Of a stretch of DNA of 64,000 nt, positions 7,793 to 17,221 are shown piece after piece. The stretch's first letter is position 1. Every line of letters starts with the position of its first letter. The stretch covers positions 1-64,000 of the forward strand of contig NZ_CAMPHI010000004.1 in assembly GCF_946885955.1 (NCBI RefSeq), written 5' to 3'. Source of the stretch: an uncultured Pseudomonas sp. (GTDB lineage: Bacteria > Pseudomonadota > Gammaproteobacteria > Pseudomonadales > Pseudomonadaceae). The notes beneath the pieces are model-generated. The model was not told the origin of the DNA and made no database searches. It was given only the letters and a program-made list of their open reading frames with translations. The translations under genes were made by a program, and so were the position numbers.

Positions 7793-8542
7793 GTGAAACA
7801 TTCGATACAGGCTGCTGTGCTGTTTTTTCTACTGCTCGGCACACTTGCCCGAGCCGAGCAGTATCAGATCGTTACCGAGGAGTGGGCGCCGTACAACTAC
7901 CAGGAAAACGGTCAGCTGACCGGTATGAGCACGGAAATCGTTCGGGCCGTCATGGCGCTGACCGGGGATGATTTCGAGATAGCGCTACTGCCCAGTATGC
8001 GAACCACCTATATGTTGCAGACCCAGCCCAAGACCATCATGTATTCGATGTTCCGCACGGCGGAGCGCGAGATGCTGTACAAATGGGCCGGGCCGCTCGT
8101 GGAGGAGTCCATTTATCCCTATCAGCAAGCCAATGCGCCGCTGCCGGTGACCTCCCTGGAACAACTGCTGCACGCGCCGCGGATCACCACGCGGCATGCC
8201 GGCCTGGTGCCGAAGACGCTGGAGTCGCTGGGTTTCAAGAACCTCGACAAAAGTGCAACGACGAGCATGCAGCTCTACCGCATGCTGCTGGCCGACCGCA
8301 CCGACATCATCGTCGGCGACACCGATGCGGGGGTGGCTTATTACAGCCGCCGATTGAGCATCGCCCCCGGCACGCTGCGGCGGATTCCCATCGAGCTCTA
8401 TCGCGCATCGCTTTACATCGCCTTCAGCCTCGACTGTGACGACCAATTGATAGCTCGCTGGGCCAGCGCCCTGGAGCAGCTGCGCCACTCGGGCGAACTG
8501 GCGCGCATTCAGCGTCGCTACGAGCAACCCATAGGGCAATAG
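7793..8542 (+). CDS. Family 3 extracellular solute-binding protein (amino-acid type)
   Basis: This 249-residue periplasmic protein has a cleavable signal peptide (AAVLFFLLLGTLARA) and the opening YQIVTEEWAPYNYQENGQLTGMSTEIVRAV in segments, typical of SBP_bac_3 proteins. The usual VGD..AGVAYY region is near residues 175-185. The GTG start follows GGCAGGA. No ABC permease or ATPase gene lies beside it. Many pseudomonads have such orphan binding proteins, which may feed a distant transporter or act in sensing. The ligand is unknown; polar amino acids are the family default. Confidence 0.8.
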   Translation: MKHSIQAAVLFFLLLGTLARAEQYQIVTEEWAPYNYQENGQLTGMSTEIVRAVMALTGDDFEIALLPSMRTTYMLQTQPKTIMYSMFRTAEREMLYKWAGPLVEESIYPYQQANAPLPVTSLEQLLHAPRITTRHAGLVPKTLESLGFKNLDKSATTSMQLYRMLLADRTDIIVGDTDAGVAYYSRRLSIAPGTLRRIPIELYRASLYIAFSLDCDDQLIARWASALEQLRHSGELARIQRRYEQPIGQ

Positions 8543-8569
8543 CAGCGCCTAACCGAGGCATGCCAGGTC

Positions 8570-8690
8570 GTAGGGTGCGCCATGCGCACCGACTCCAATG
8601 CCAACACCGGTGCTGATGCCAATTGGCGGTGCGCATGGCGCACCCTACGTTGGGGCTCATCTACCCATGCAAGACGCAATGGGTCATGAA
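8570..8690. repeat. Dispersed palindromic repeat, copy C, with a perfect 21-bp inverted repeat
   Basis: The segment 8570-8590 is the exact reverse complement of 8628-8648 (core GGTGCGCATGGCGCACCC). Between them lies CCAATGCCAACACCGGTG, and after them ACCCATGCAAGACGCAATGG, as in copies A and B. It sits between converging genes (solute-binding protein and LysR) and could act as a bidirectional transcription stop. Confidence 0.75.
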
Positions 8691-9577
8691 GATGCCGCGC
8701 GGCCTTCGGTCAGCGAGGTCACCAGATCGGCGGCGAAGCGCGACAGCGACTCGCGTTTACGTACGCAGACTTTCAAGTCCCGCTGGGCCCAGGGCTCTTC
8801 GAGTTCGACCACCGCCAGCGGGGCGGCGCCTTCCGCCACGGCGCTGAGCGGCACCATGCCCAGGCCGACGCCGGCGCTGACCATGCGGCACACCGCTTCG
8901 AAGCTGCGCACCTGGATGCGCACTTCGAGATGCCGGCCGAGCGCGGCCGCGGCGTTCATCGTGAAGGTGTGGATGGCCGAGCCGGAATGCAGCATCACGA
9001 AGGGGTGATCCAGCACTTGCGCGAAGCCCGCGCTGGCGCGCCGCGCGAGCGGGTGGTCGGTGGGGGCGATCAGCACCAGGCGGTCGGCGCGGTAGGGGAT
9101 GAGTTCGACTTCGGCGCCTTCGACCAGATCCGCCACCACGCCGACATCGACCTCGCCGCGGGCCACGGCCATGACCACTTCGGGGCTGGTGTGCTCCTCC
9201 AGGGTGATGGTGACTTGCGGGTGACGCTTCAAGAAGGTCGAGAGGCTGTCCGGCAAAAAGGTATGGGTGGCGTGGGTGTTGGCCCACAGGCTGACGTGGC
9301 CGCGCACGCCTTTGGCGTAGGGCGTAAGGTCGGCGTGCATCTGTTCGAGCTGGGCGAACACCTGGCGCGCGTGGCGCAACAATGCCTCGCCGGCACGGGT
9401 CAAAGCGACGCCGCGCGGCTCGCGAACCAGCAGCGCGGTGCCGATCGACTCTTCCAGCAGGCGCATGCGGTGGCTGGCCGAGGACGGGGCCAGATGCACG
9501 CGCTCGGCGCCACGGGTCAGGTTCTTCGCTTCGGCAATTGCGATAAACAGACGCAGATCGGTCAGGTCATAGTGCAT
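8684..9577 (-). CDS. LysR-family transcriptional regulator
   Basis: This 297-residue regulator has an N-terminal winged helix-turn-helix (DLRLFIAIAEAKNLTRGAERV and SSASHRMRLLEE, residues 5-45) and a C-terminal LysR substrate-binding domain (residues about 90-290). I use the ATG giving MHYDLTDLRLF; the frame opens four codons earlier at a TTG. It is divergent from the EamA exporter with 102 bases between, so it most likely controls that exporter and itself. The effector is unknown. Confidence 0.88.
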   Translation of the reverse strand: MHYDLTDLRLFIAIAEAKNLTRGAERVHLAPSSASHRMRLLEESIGTALLVREPRGVALTRAGEALLRHARQVFAQLEQMHADLTPYAKGVRGHVSLWANTHATHTFLPDSLSTFLKRHPQVTITLEEHTSPEVVMAVARGEVDVGVVADLVEGAEVELIPYRADRLVLIAPTDHPLARRASAGFAQVLDHPFVMLHSGSAIHTFTMNAAAALGRHLEVRIQVRSFEAVCRMVSAGVGLGMVPLSAVAEGAAPLAVVELEEPWAQRDLKVCVRKRESLSRFAADLVTSLTEGRAASS

Positions 9578-9679
9578 AGCGTTGGTCAAATCCGAACGAT
9601 AGCTTGCAAATAAGCCACTTCAACAGCGGTTATACGCCCTTCATCATTCGTTTCAAGACAACTCTCTGGATTAAACCCG

Positions 9680-10645
9680 ATGCCATGGAAAAGCTGGTCG
9701 GCCGAACGGATGGGCATCGCGCTGGCGATGCTTGCCGCCTTCGGATTCTCCTTCAAGGCGATTTTCGTCAAGTTGGCCTATGCCGCCACGCCGGTGGATG
9801 CGGTGACGCTGTTGACCCTGCGCATGGCCTTCGCCCTGCCGATCGTGCTCTGGGTCAGCCTGTCGTTGCACCGCTCCGCGCCACCGCTGACGCGCAAGGA
9901 TTGGGGCCTGTTGATCGCCCTGGGCCTGCTCGGCTACTACGGCGCTAGCATCCTCGACTTTATCGGCCTGCAGTACATTTCGGCGGCGCTGGAACGCTTG
10001 ATTCTGTTCATCTACCCGACCATCACCGTGCTGATCGGCGTGCTCGCCATGGGCAAACGCCTGGAGAAACGCCAAGTGGGCGCGCTGTTGTTGTCCTATG
10101 CCGGCATTGGCCTGGCGTTCGCCCACGACCTGCAGGTGGCTGAGGATATCCACAGCGTGCTGATCGGCGCGGCCTTCGTCTTCGGCTCCGCGCTGTCCTA
10201 TGCGCTGTACAGCGCCGGGGCGGAAATCGCCGTGCATCGCGTCGGCACCCTGCGTTTCGCCGCGCTGGCGATCATGGTGTCCACCGTCGCCACGCTGCTG
10301 CACTTTCTCGCCAGCCAGCCCTTCTCCGCCCTGATCCAGCCCACGCCGGTGTATGTGTATAGCGCGGCGATGGCGCTGTTCTCGACGATATTGCCGGTGT
10401 TCTGGCAGTCGGCGGCGGTTCGCCAGATCGGCGCGGCGCGCACCGTGCTGATCGGCACGTTGGGCCCGATACTGACGATCTTCTTCGGCTGGCTGCTGCT
10501 CTCGGAGCCGATTTCCTTCGCACAATTGGCCGGTGCGGGCCTGGTGCTGACGGGGGTATTGCTGGTGTCCCGGCGCAAGAGTGTGGTGGTTCAGCCGGAG
10601 GGCGCCATGGCGCATCCAACTCGGGAATCTGTCGCCAGTTCCTGA
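9680..10645 (+). CDS. EamA-family (DMT superfamily) transporter
   Basis: This 321-residue inner-membrane protein has ten predicted helices in two EamA halves (first AMLAAFGFSFKAIFVKLAYA, second beginning near residue 175 with FVFGSALSYALYSAGAEIA). Family members export amino acids, metabolites or drugs. It is divergent from a LysR gene that probably regulates it. The last ~15 residues (EGAMAHPTRESVASS) are encoded by DNA resembling a REP palindrome (GGCGCCATGGCGC), so the tail may be a repeat-derived extension. The substrate is unknown. Confidence 0.85.
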   Translation: MPWKSWSAERMGIALAMLAAFGFSFKAIFVKLAYAATPVDAVTLLTLRMAFALPIVLWVSLSLHRSAPPLTRKDWGLLIALGLLGYYGASILDFIGLQYISAALERLILFIYPTITVLIGVLAMGKRLEKRQVGALLLSYAGIGLAFAHDLQVAEDIHSVLIGAAFVFGSALSYALYSAGAEIAVHRVGTLRFAALAIMVSTVATLLHFLASQPFSALIQPTPVYVYSAAMALFSTILPVFWQSAAVRQIGAARTVLIGTLGPILTIFFGWLLLSEPISFAQLAGAGLVLTGVLLVSRRKSVVVQPEGAMAHPTRESVASS

Positions 10646-10892
10646 AATCAATAGGGGTTGGCAGGCCGCTGAAACAGGCCAGCTAACCGACACCTATTGC
10701 ATGGATGATTTCCTATAGGCGAACAGGCGGATCCGCTTCGGTCGCCTTACCTCTTGATATGAATCAATGACCAACCGTGGCGACGGCGTAGCTTGAATGA
10801 GAATCGCGCCATGTGCGGTTGGGTATTCATTGAGCGCTGCTGGCCTGCGTTTTGTCGGTTGCATCGCTTGAAAACCGCACTGGCGTGCCTAA
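10646..10892. other. Intergenic region with no recognisable feature
   Basis: This stretch follows the EamA gene and precedes a MITE-like element. I see no supported reading frame, terminator or operator. Confidence 0.4.
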
Positions 10893-11062
10893 CAGGCTGT
10901 TGAAAAACTACCTGCGTTGGCAATACGGCGTTAAAAACAGGCTCGGGTGCGAGCCCAGTCGGAATGCTCATTTACAGCTCGTAAAGTCGCCCGCGACTCC
11001 GACCGTCCTCGCCTGTTTTTGCCTTGTATTGCCTGCCTCGCCTACGTTTTTTCAACGGCCTG
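10893..11062. mobile_element. 170-bp MITE-like element with CAGGCTGTTGAAAAA ends
   Basis: The left end CAGGCTGTTGAAAAA (10893-10907) is repeated inverted at the right end as TTTTTCAACGGCCTG (11048-11062) with one mismatch. The inside contains paired CAGGCTCG and CGCCTGTTTTTGCC segments. Elements with these termini are common in Pseudomonas intergenic regions. It has no coding capacity and sits directly upstream of the copper/silver module. Confidence 0.7.
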
Positions 11063-11144
11063 CAACGGTTTCAGCGGGTTTGGTGCATATATGCCGCCGA
11101 ACGCCCGCTGAAGCGCTGCCCCATTAAACGTCGAGGAAATCGCC

Positions 11145-11537
11145 ATGAACACAGCCTTCAAATCGCTAGTCGCAGCCTTGCTGGTCAGCAGCCCATTGAT
11201 CGCCCTGGCCGCTCAAGAAAATCAGCCCCAACAGGCGCCCGAGTCCCAGAGCATGCCCATGGACAACCAGGCCATGAGCGCGCAGATGCAGAAGATGCAA
11301 ACCATTCACGACAAGATCGCCGCCGCCAAGACCCCGGCCGAACGACAGGCCGCCATGCGCGAAGGCATGCAGGCGATGCGCGAAGGCATGGGCATGCTGC
11401 AGAACAATTGCCCCGGTGCTGGAATGGGAATGGGCATGGGCGGCAACCAGGAAGGTGGCGGCATGGGAATGATGAATATGATGATGAAAATGATGGATCA
11501 GCAGTCCGAGATGATGAAGATGCCCATGCATCAGTAA
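11145..11537 (+). CDS. Periplasmic Met-rich protein, probable copper/silver chaperone
   Basis: This 130-residue protein has a signal peptide (SLVAALLVSSPLIALAA) and a mature part with about one quarter methionine, especially GMGMGMGGNQEGGGMGMM and MMKMMDQQSEMMKMPMH near the C-terminus. Clustered methionines and histidines in the periplasm bind Cu(I) or Ag(I). The start has GAGGAAA at good distance. It leads a three-gene set with a DUF2933 protein and a P1B ATPase, which supports a metal-binding role. I do not see a named family domain. Confidence 0.72.
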   Translation: MNTAFKSLVAALLVSSPLIALAAQENQPQQAPESQSMPMDNQAMSAQMQKMQTIHDKIAAAKTPAERQAAMREGMQAMREGMGMLQNNCPGAGMGMGMGGNQEGGGMGMMNMMMKMMDQQSEMMKMPMHQ

Positions 11538-11605
11538 GGGTAGCTACCCTATCTCCCGATCGAATGCCGCCGGGGGCGCTTGCCCCATAGACCGGGACGT
11601 GGAAT

Positions 11606-11845
11606 ATGAACCAATCACGCCGTACTGATCCTGCGCAGCCGTTCTGGCGCAGCAAGCCCGGTATCGCACTGGGCATGTTGCTGGTGATTGCGCTTTTCTA
11701 CCTCGCTCGCGAGCACTATGGGCATCTCTCCCGGCTCCTACCCTATCTGATTCTTCTGCTGTGCCCCCTTATGCACCTGTTCGGTCACTCCCATGGCAGC
11801 CACCAGCATGGCGACCGGCATTCCAAGGACCAGGAAAGGAACTGA
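11606..11845 (+). CDS. DUF2933-type small membrane protein
   Basis: This 79-residue protein has two hydrophobic segments (IALGMLLVIALFYLA and LLPYLILLLCPLMHLFGH) and a His-rich tail (GHSHGSHQHGDRH), the arrangement of DUF2933 proteins often found beside copper or silver resistance genes. The histidines and the CPLMH motif suggest metal binding at the inner membrane. It ends three bases before the P1B ATPase gene, so the two are probably coupled. The precise role is unknown. Confidence 0.75.
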   Translation: MNQSRRTDPAQPFWRSKPGIALGMLLVIALFYLAREHYGHLSRLLPYLILLLCPLMHLFGHSHGSHQHGDRHSKDQERN

Positions 11846-11848
11846 CGC

Positions 11849-14161
11849 ATGCCCCCCCATGAGCATCACCACCTGCCGGCAGCAGCAACCGAGGCAAGAG
11901 ACCCGGTATGCGGCATGTCCGTCGGCGTCGATGGCCCTTATCACGCAGAGCATGCAGGGCAGACATGGCACTTCTGCAGTGAAAAGTGCCTGATCAAGTT
12001 CCAGGCCGCGCCCGAACGCTATCTGACGCCCAGCGCAGCCGCGCCCGAGGCAGCCGATGAGGGCGAGTACACCTGCCCGATGCATCCGGAGATCCGCCAG
12101 CGCGGGCCAGGCACCTGTCCCAAGTGCGGCATGACCCTGGAGCCAGTTTTGCCTGAACTGGAGCAGGAGGAAAACCCCGAGCTCAAGGACTTCAGCCGGC
12201 GTTTCTGGTGGACCCTGCCGCTGAGCATCATCGTTACCGTGCTGGCCATGGGCGGGCACGCATTCAACCTGTTCCATGGCGCCACGCAGAACTGGATCGA
12301 GCTGGCCATCGCCGCGCCCGTGGTGCTCTGGGCTGGCTGGCCGCTCTACCTACGCGGCGCGCGCTCGGTGATCCAACGCAGCCCGAATATGTGGACCCTG
12401 ATCGGCCTCGGCACGGCGGCGGCCTTTCTCTACAGCCTGGTCGCGACCCTGGCGCCCGGCGTGTTCCCGGCCACCTTCATGATGGACGGACGCATCGGCG
12501 TGTATTACGAGGCGGCGGCGGTGATCATTTCGCTGACCCTGCTCGGGCAGATGCTCGAACTCAAGGCCCGTTCGCAAACCTCCGCCGCCATCCGCTCGCT
12601 GCTTGGCCTGGCGCCCAAGACCGCGCGACGGATCAATGCCGACGGCAGCGAGGAAGACATTCCCCTGAGCCATGTGCATATCGGCGATACCCTGCGCGTG
12701 CGCCCCGGCGAGAAGTTGCCGGTCGATGGCGTGGTGCTGCAGGGCGAAAGCGCGGTGGACGAATCCATGCTCACCGGCGAGCCACTACCGCTGATGAAGC
12801 GGGTCGGCGACAGCCTGATCGGCGCCACCCTCAATACCCACGGCAGCCTGGTGATGCAGGCGCAGAAGGTCGGCTCGGCGACCATGCTCGCGCAGATCGT
12901 GCAAATGGTGGTGCAGGCCCAGCGCTCCAAGGCGCCGATGCAGCGCATGGCGGATCTGATCGCCGGCTATTTCGTCATGGTGGTGATCGGCATCGCTATC
13001 CTGACGTTGTTCGGCTGGGGCCTATGGGGCCCGCAACCGAGCTGGGTGTTCGGCCTGATCAACGCGGTGGCGGTGCTGATCATCGCCTGCCCCTGCGCCC
13101 TCGGTCTGGCCACGCCGATGTCGGTGATGGTCGCCACCGGCAAGGCCGCCGGCAGCGGCGTGCTGTTCCGCGATGCGGCGGCCATCGAGAACCTGCGCAA
13201 GATCGACACCCTGATCGTCGACAAGACCGGCACCCTCACCGAGGGGCGCCCGGCGTTCCATAGCGTCGTGGCCGCATCCGACTTCAGCGACGACGAAGTG
13301 TTGCGCCTGGCAGCCAGCCTCGATCAGGGCAGCGAACATCCGCTGGCCCACGCCATCGTCGAGCGGGCTCGCGCAACCGGCCTGGCCTTGAGTACCGCGG
13401 AGGAGTTCGAATCCGCCTCCGGCATCGGCGTGCGCGGCAAGGTCGATGGCCACCAGCTGCAACTCGGCAACACCGCGCTGATGGACGATGCCGAGGTCGC
13501 CACTGGCGCGCTACAGGCGCAAGCCGAGCGACTGCGCGGCGACGGCATCAGCATCATGTACCTGGCGGTGGATGGCCGGCTTGGCGGTCTGCTGGCGGTG
13601 GCCGACCCGATCAAGCCGACCTCGCAACTGGCGGTCGAACGCCTGCAGGCCGACGGCGTGCGGGTGATCATGGCCACCGGCGACGGCCTCACCACCGCCT
13701 GCGCGGTCGCCCGTCAACTTGGTATCGAGGAGGTTCACGGCGAGGTAAAACCGCAGGACAAGGAGCGCCTGGCGGCCAGCCTGCAACAAAGCGGACACCG
13801 GGTGGCGATGGCCGGCGACGGCATCAACGATGCGCCCGCCCTGGCCCGCGCCGACGTCGGCATCGCCATGGGCACCGGCACTGACGTGGCGATGAACAGC
13901 GCCCAGGTGACCCTGGTCAAGGGCGACCTGCTGGGCATTCTGCGCGCCCGCAGCCTGTCGGTCGCCACCGTGCGCAACATGCACCAGAACCTGGGCTTCG
14001 CCTTTGCCTACAACGCCATGGGCATACCGCTGGCGGCCGGTTTGCTGTACCCGTTGACCGGCCACCTGTTGTCGCCACTGATCGCCGCGTTGGCCATGAG
14101 CGTCAGCTCGGCCTCGGTGGTATTCAACGCCCTGCGCCTGCGTAAGGCCAAGATCGACTGA
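11849..14161 (+). CDS. Copper/silver-exporting P1B-type ATPase with YHS and heavy-metal-binding domains
   Basis: This 770-residue pump uses ATP to export Cu(I) or Ag(I) across the inner membrane. Domains in order are a YHS domain (DPVCGMSV, residues about 18-57), a heavy-metal-binding domain (YTCPMHPEI...CPKCGM, about 74-101), then the P-ATPase with TGEP, the transmembrane CPC (residues 414-416), the phosphorylated Asp458 in DKTGT, the SEHPLAHA motif and GDGIND. The YHS plus zinc-ribbon-like N-terminus replaces ordinary HMA domains, as in SilP-type pumps. It is the third gene of the metal module; no CueR or CopRS regulator is adjacent. Confidence 0.92.
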   Translation: MPPHEHHHLPAAATEARDPVCGMSVGVDGPYHAEHAGQTWHFCSEKCLIKFQAAPERYLTPSAAAPEAADEGEYTCPMHPEIRQRGPGTCPKCGMTLEPVLPELEQEENPELKDFSRRFWWTLPLSIIVTVLAMGGHAFNLFHGATQNWIELAIAAPVVLWAGWPLYLRGARSVIQRSPNMWTLIGLGTAAAFLYSLVATLAPGVFPATFMMDGRIGVYYEAAAVIISLTLLGQMLELKARSQTSAAIRSLLGLAPKTARRINADGSEEDIPLSHVHIGDTLRVRPGEKLPVDGVVLQGESAVDESMLTGEPLPLMKRVGDSLIGATLNTHGSLVMQAQKVGSATMLAQIVQMVVQAQRSKAPMQRMADLIAGYFVMVVIGIAILTLFGWGLWGPQPSWVFGLINAVAVLIIACPCALGLATPMSVMVATGKAAGSGVLFRDAAAIENLRKIDTLIVDKTGTLTEGRPAFHSVVAASDFSDDEVLRLAASLDQGSEHPLAHAIVERARATGLALSTAEEFESASGIGVRGKVDGHQLQLGNTALMDDAEVATGALQAQAERLRGDGISIMYLAVDGRLGGLLAVADPIKPTSQLAVERLQADGVRVIMATGDGLTTACAVARQLGIEEVHGEVKPQDKERLAASLQQSGHRVAMAGDGINDAPALARADVGIAMGTGTDVAMNSAQVTLVKGDLLGILRARSLSVATVRNMHQNLGFAFAYNAMGIPLAAGLLYPLTGHLLSPLIAALAMSVSSASVVFNALRLRKAKID

Positions 14162-14221
14162 AGGGCAGCGCGGCGTAGGAGTCGACGTGATCGATCGACG
14201 GCGGGAGGCTGCCGCCAGTGT

Positions 14222-15655
14222 TCAGGATTGCCGCCGCTCATCCACCCTGCGCGCCAGCGCACGACTTGCCAGCGCGATGACCAACGCCGTAACGACCAGC
14301 CCCAGGGCGACGGCGAAGGTGACGCGCATGCCGCTGGCGACGGCCGCCGCCGTGGCGACTTCGCTGTTCGTCGAGGCGAGCGCGAATACCGCCCCCATCG
14401 CCGAGGCCCCGGTAATCAGCCCGAGATTGCGCGAGAGGTTGAGCATACCGGCGATCACGCCGCGCTGCTGCGCGTCGATAGCGGCCATCACCGCAGTGTT
14501 GTTGGCAGTCTGGAACAACGCATAGCCAATGGTGACGACGACCAGGGGCGCAATGTAGCCGCCGATGCCGAGGGTTTCCGGCAGCAGCGCCAGCAACAGG
14601 CAACCGACCGCCATGCCGGCAAGCCCCAACTGCGTCATGCGTTGCGCGCCGAAGCGGTCGGCGCTGCGGCCCGCGGGCGCAGCGGTGAAGGCCGAGACGC
14701 TGGGCCCGACCGCCAGGGCCAGCCCGACCCGGGCGGCATCGAGCCCGAGCGCGGCCGAAAGATAGAAAGGCCCGACCACCAGCGTCGCCATCATCACCGT
14801 CGACACCAGGGCACTCATGGCCAACCCGCCGCTCAAGCGCGGATCGCGAAACAGCGCCAGGCGAATCAGCGGCGCCGGGACTTTCGCCTCGACCAGCAGG
14901 AACAGGCCGATGCCGACGAGCGCCGCCGACAACAAGGGCAGATCGACCCCGCGCCCCTGGGTCATGGCCAGCGCGTAGGCGGCGAGCGTCAGCGCCAGCA
15001 ACAGGGTGCCCAGCGGATCGAAAGCGGCGCGCTTGGCCTTGGCCGCTGGCCGATCGGCGGGCAAATGACGCCAGGCCAGCAGCAACGTCAGCAGCCCCAG
15101 CGGCACGCCGACGAGGAAGATCGCCCGCCAGCCAAACCCGGCGATCAGCACGCCGCCGAGCGACGGCCCCAGCGCGGTGCCGATCGCCGACATGGTGCCG
15201 AGCAGGCCCATGGCGCTGCCGGTTTTTTCCTTGGCCACGGTTTCACCGACGAAGGCCAGAGTCAGGGCCATCATCGCCGCCGCGCCGAGCCCCTGCAGCG
15301 CGCGGGCGGCGATCAACAGGTCGAGGCTGGGGGCGAGGCCGCACAGCGCCGAGGCCAGGCTGAACACGGCGAGACCGGCCAGCAGCAGGCGCCGACGGCC
15401 GATCAGGTCGCCGAGCCGGCCGACGCTGACGATCAGCGTGGTGATCGCCAGCAGATAGGCGATCACCACCCACTGCACATTCTGCACGGAGGCGCCGAAC
15501 GCCTGGGCCAGCGTCGGCAAGCCGACGTTGGCGATGCTGATGCCAAGCGAGGACAGCAACATCGACAGCGACAGGCTGGCCAGCGCCCAGCGTGCCGAAG
15601 GTGTCCGCTCACTGTCCGCCAGGGCTTCGCCTGGTCCCGCAATAACTGGCTTCAT
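14222..15655 (-). CDS. MFS transporter of the 14-helix drug:H+ antiporter (DHA2) type
   Basis: This 477-residue membrane protein shows the MFS loop motif GRLGDLIGRRRLLLAG after helix 2 and the antiporter motif C region (GTALGPSLGGVLI), with about 14 hydrophobic helices. Such proteins expel drugs, dyes or biocides using the proton gradient. I use the ATG giving MKPVIAGPG because GGAGG precedes it at the right distance; the frame begins one codon earlier at a GTG. It is divergent from a LysR gene that probably controls it. The substrate is unknown. Confidence 0.87.
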   Translation of the reverse strand: MKPVIAGPGEALADSERTPSARWALASLSLSMLLSSLGISIANVGLPTLAQAFGASVQNVQWVVIAYLLAITTLIVSVGRLGDLIGRRRLLLAGLAVFSLASALCGLAPSLDLLIAARALQGLGAAAMMALTLAFVGETVAKEKTGSAMGLLGTMSAIGTALGPSLGGVLIAGFGWRAIFLVGVPLGLLTLLLAWRHLPADRPAAKAKRAAFDPLGTLLLALTLAAYALAMTQGRGVDLPLLSAALVGIGLFLLVEAKVPAPLIRLALFRDPRLSGGLAMSALVSTVMMATLVVGPFYLSAALGLDAARVGLALAVGPSVSAFTAAPAGRSADRFGAQRMTQLGLAGMAVGCLLLALLPETLGIGGYIAPLVVVTIGYALFQTANNTAVMAAIDAQQRGVIAGMLNLSRNLGLITGASAMGAVFALASTNSEVATAAAVASGMRVTFAVALGLVVTALVIALASRALARRVDERRQS

Positions 15656-15796
15656 CACACCCTCCTGATTTCTGACACGCCCAATATGGCGCTGTCGGAA
15701 ATCTACGCCGGCGCGTAACCTGGCGGAAGGCGCAGCATTTGCAGGTTATTCGTGCATATAACGCCTGATCAAAAATCACCCAAACCAGGGCGATCC

Positions 15797-16687
15797 ATGT
15801 CCATACCCGATCTCAACTTGCTCGTGACCCTCGATGTGCTGCTCGCCGAAGGCAGCGTGGCGCGCGCCGCCAAACGCCTACGCCTGAGCCCGTCGGCGAT
15901 GAGCCGGGCACTGGCGCGCTTGCGTGAAACCCTGGGCGACCCGCTGCTGGTCCGCGCTGGCCGCGGCCTGGTGCCCACGCCCCGCGCGCTGGAATTGCGT
16001 GAGCGGGTCGCGCAGCTGGTGCAGGACGCCGAAGCGGTGCTGCGCCCCGCCGCGCAGGTCGACCTTGCACAGTTGGTGCGCACCTTTACCCTGCGTAGCA
16101 GCGAAGGCTTCGTGGAAAACTTCGGGCCGGCGCTGATTGCGCGTATCGCCGGGCAAGCGCCGGGGGTGCGCCTGCACTTCATGCAGAAACCGGACAAGGA
16201 CAGCGCGCCGCTGCGCAACGGCACCGTCGACCTGGAAACCGGCGTGGTCGATCCGGACACCAGCCCCGAGCTACGCACCCAGGCGCTGTTCCGCGACCGT
16301 TTCGTCGGCGTGGTGCGCGCCGGCCACCCGCTGTGCCAGGGCGAAATCACCCCGGCGCGCTTCGCGGCCGGCGGGCATATCTACGTATCCCGGCGCGGGT
16401 TCGATAGAGGTCCCATTGACGACGCCCTGAACTCGCTCGGCCTGACCCGGGAGGTGGTGACGAGCGTCGCCGGCTTCTCCACCGCCCTCGCCCTGGCCCG
16501 CGCCAGCGACCTGATCGCCAGCGTTCCCGAACGCCACACCGCCAGCCTGCGCGAGGGCATGCACAGCTTCGCCCTGCCCTTGCCCCTGCCGTCCTTTACC
16601 GTCGCCATGCTCTGGCACCCACGCATGGACGCCGACCCGGCACATCGCTGGTTACGTGGGTGCTTGCGGGAGGTTTGCGGGCACTAG
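15797..16687 (+). CDS. LysR-family transcriptional regulator
   Basis: This 296-residue regulator has an N-terminal HTH (NLLVTLDVLLAEGSVARAA and SPSAMSRALARLRETLGD) and a C-terminal effector-binding domain (GFVENFGPALIARIAG onward). I prefer the ATG giving MSIPDLNLL; an in-frame GTG lies 45 bases upstream. It is divergent from the MFS exporter with about 140 bases between them, the classic arrangement for a LysR controlling its neighbour. The inducer cannot be inferred. Confidence 0.87.
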   Translation: MSIPDLNLLVTLDVLLAEGSVARAAKRLRLSPSAMSRALARLRETLGDPLLVRAGRGLVPTPRALELRERVAQLVQDAEAVLRPAAQVDLAQLVRTFTLRSSEGFVENFGPALIARIAGQAPGVRLHFMQKPDKDSAPLRNGTVDLETGVVDPDTSPELRTQALFRDRFVGVVRAGHPLCQGEITPARFAAGGHIYVSRRGFDRGPIDDALNSLGLTREVVTSVAGFSTALALARASDLIASVPERHTASLREGMHSFALPLPLPSFTVAMLWHPRMDADPAHRWLRGCLREVCGH

Positions 16688-16938
16688 CAGGCCGCTGGAA
16701 GATCACAGATCGCCACCGCATTCGAGGAGCGGAGCAGCGTGACCGAGAAGATCGCGCGCTTGTCCGAGCTATCCCGTAACCTGGCGCAATGGGGCGGCCG
16801 GTTCCGCGTATGATCGGCCCGATGCGGCTAACCCGGGCCGCAGCCCTGCGGCCCCTCTGGCAACAGCTAGCGGTATGCCGGCGGCTCTGTCCGCCAGAAC
16901 CCAGACTCCAATTCAAACGCACCACGAGCGACGATCAG

Positions 16939-17130
16939 ATGGACGAAACCGATCAGGCGGAACCGAATAGCGACGAGGAAATCCTCGCGTACATGCAGCG
17001 CCAGCTGCGTTCCGGCCGGGTCAAGCCCGCGGTGCTCGTACCCCTGACGCAAAAGGCCTTCGCCGAGGTGTCCCACGCGCGCATCGTCGCGTGCTTCAAC
17101 CGCCTGGACTCGGCGCTGTTCAAGCGCTGA
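16939..17130 (+). CDS. Small hypothetical protein
   Basis: This 63-residue protein begins MDETDQAEPNSDEEIL. The frame is open further upstream, but the acidic N-terminus and the family-like length favour this ATG, although no strong ribosome binding site is visible. It has no signal peptide or membrane helix, and the C-terminal 40 residues (RSGRVKPAVLVPLTQKAFAE) could be helical. I do not recognise it. It lies alone between the LysR gene and the TetR-controlled exporter. Confidence 0.5.
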   Translation: MDETDQAEPNSDEEILAYMQRQLRSGRVKPAVLVPLTQKAFAEVSHARIVACFNRLDSALFKR

Positions 17131-17221
17131 CGCCTGAACAGCGCCGAGGTCGACGACCACTTCCACCTGCCGTCGGTCGATACGCCATCGCCCTCTTGCC
17201 TTCCGGGGAAAATCGGCGTCT

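Noticed and set aside
14228..15718. 496-codon open frame antisense to the MFS transporter
   Set aside because: It mirrors the real MFS gene, has Gln/Arg/Gly-rich nonsense content and no start signal; GC-rich codon bias opens it.
16740..16814. 24-codon frame starting GTG after GGAGCGG
   Set aside because: It has a plausible Shine-Dalgarno, but the length is too short and there is no recognisable content.
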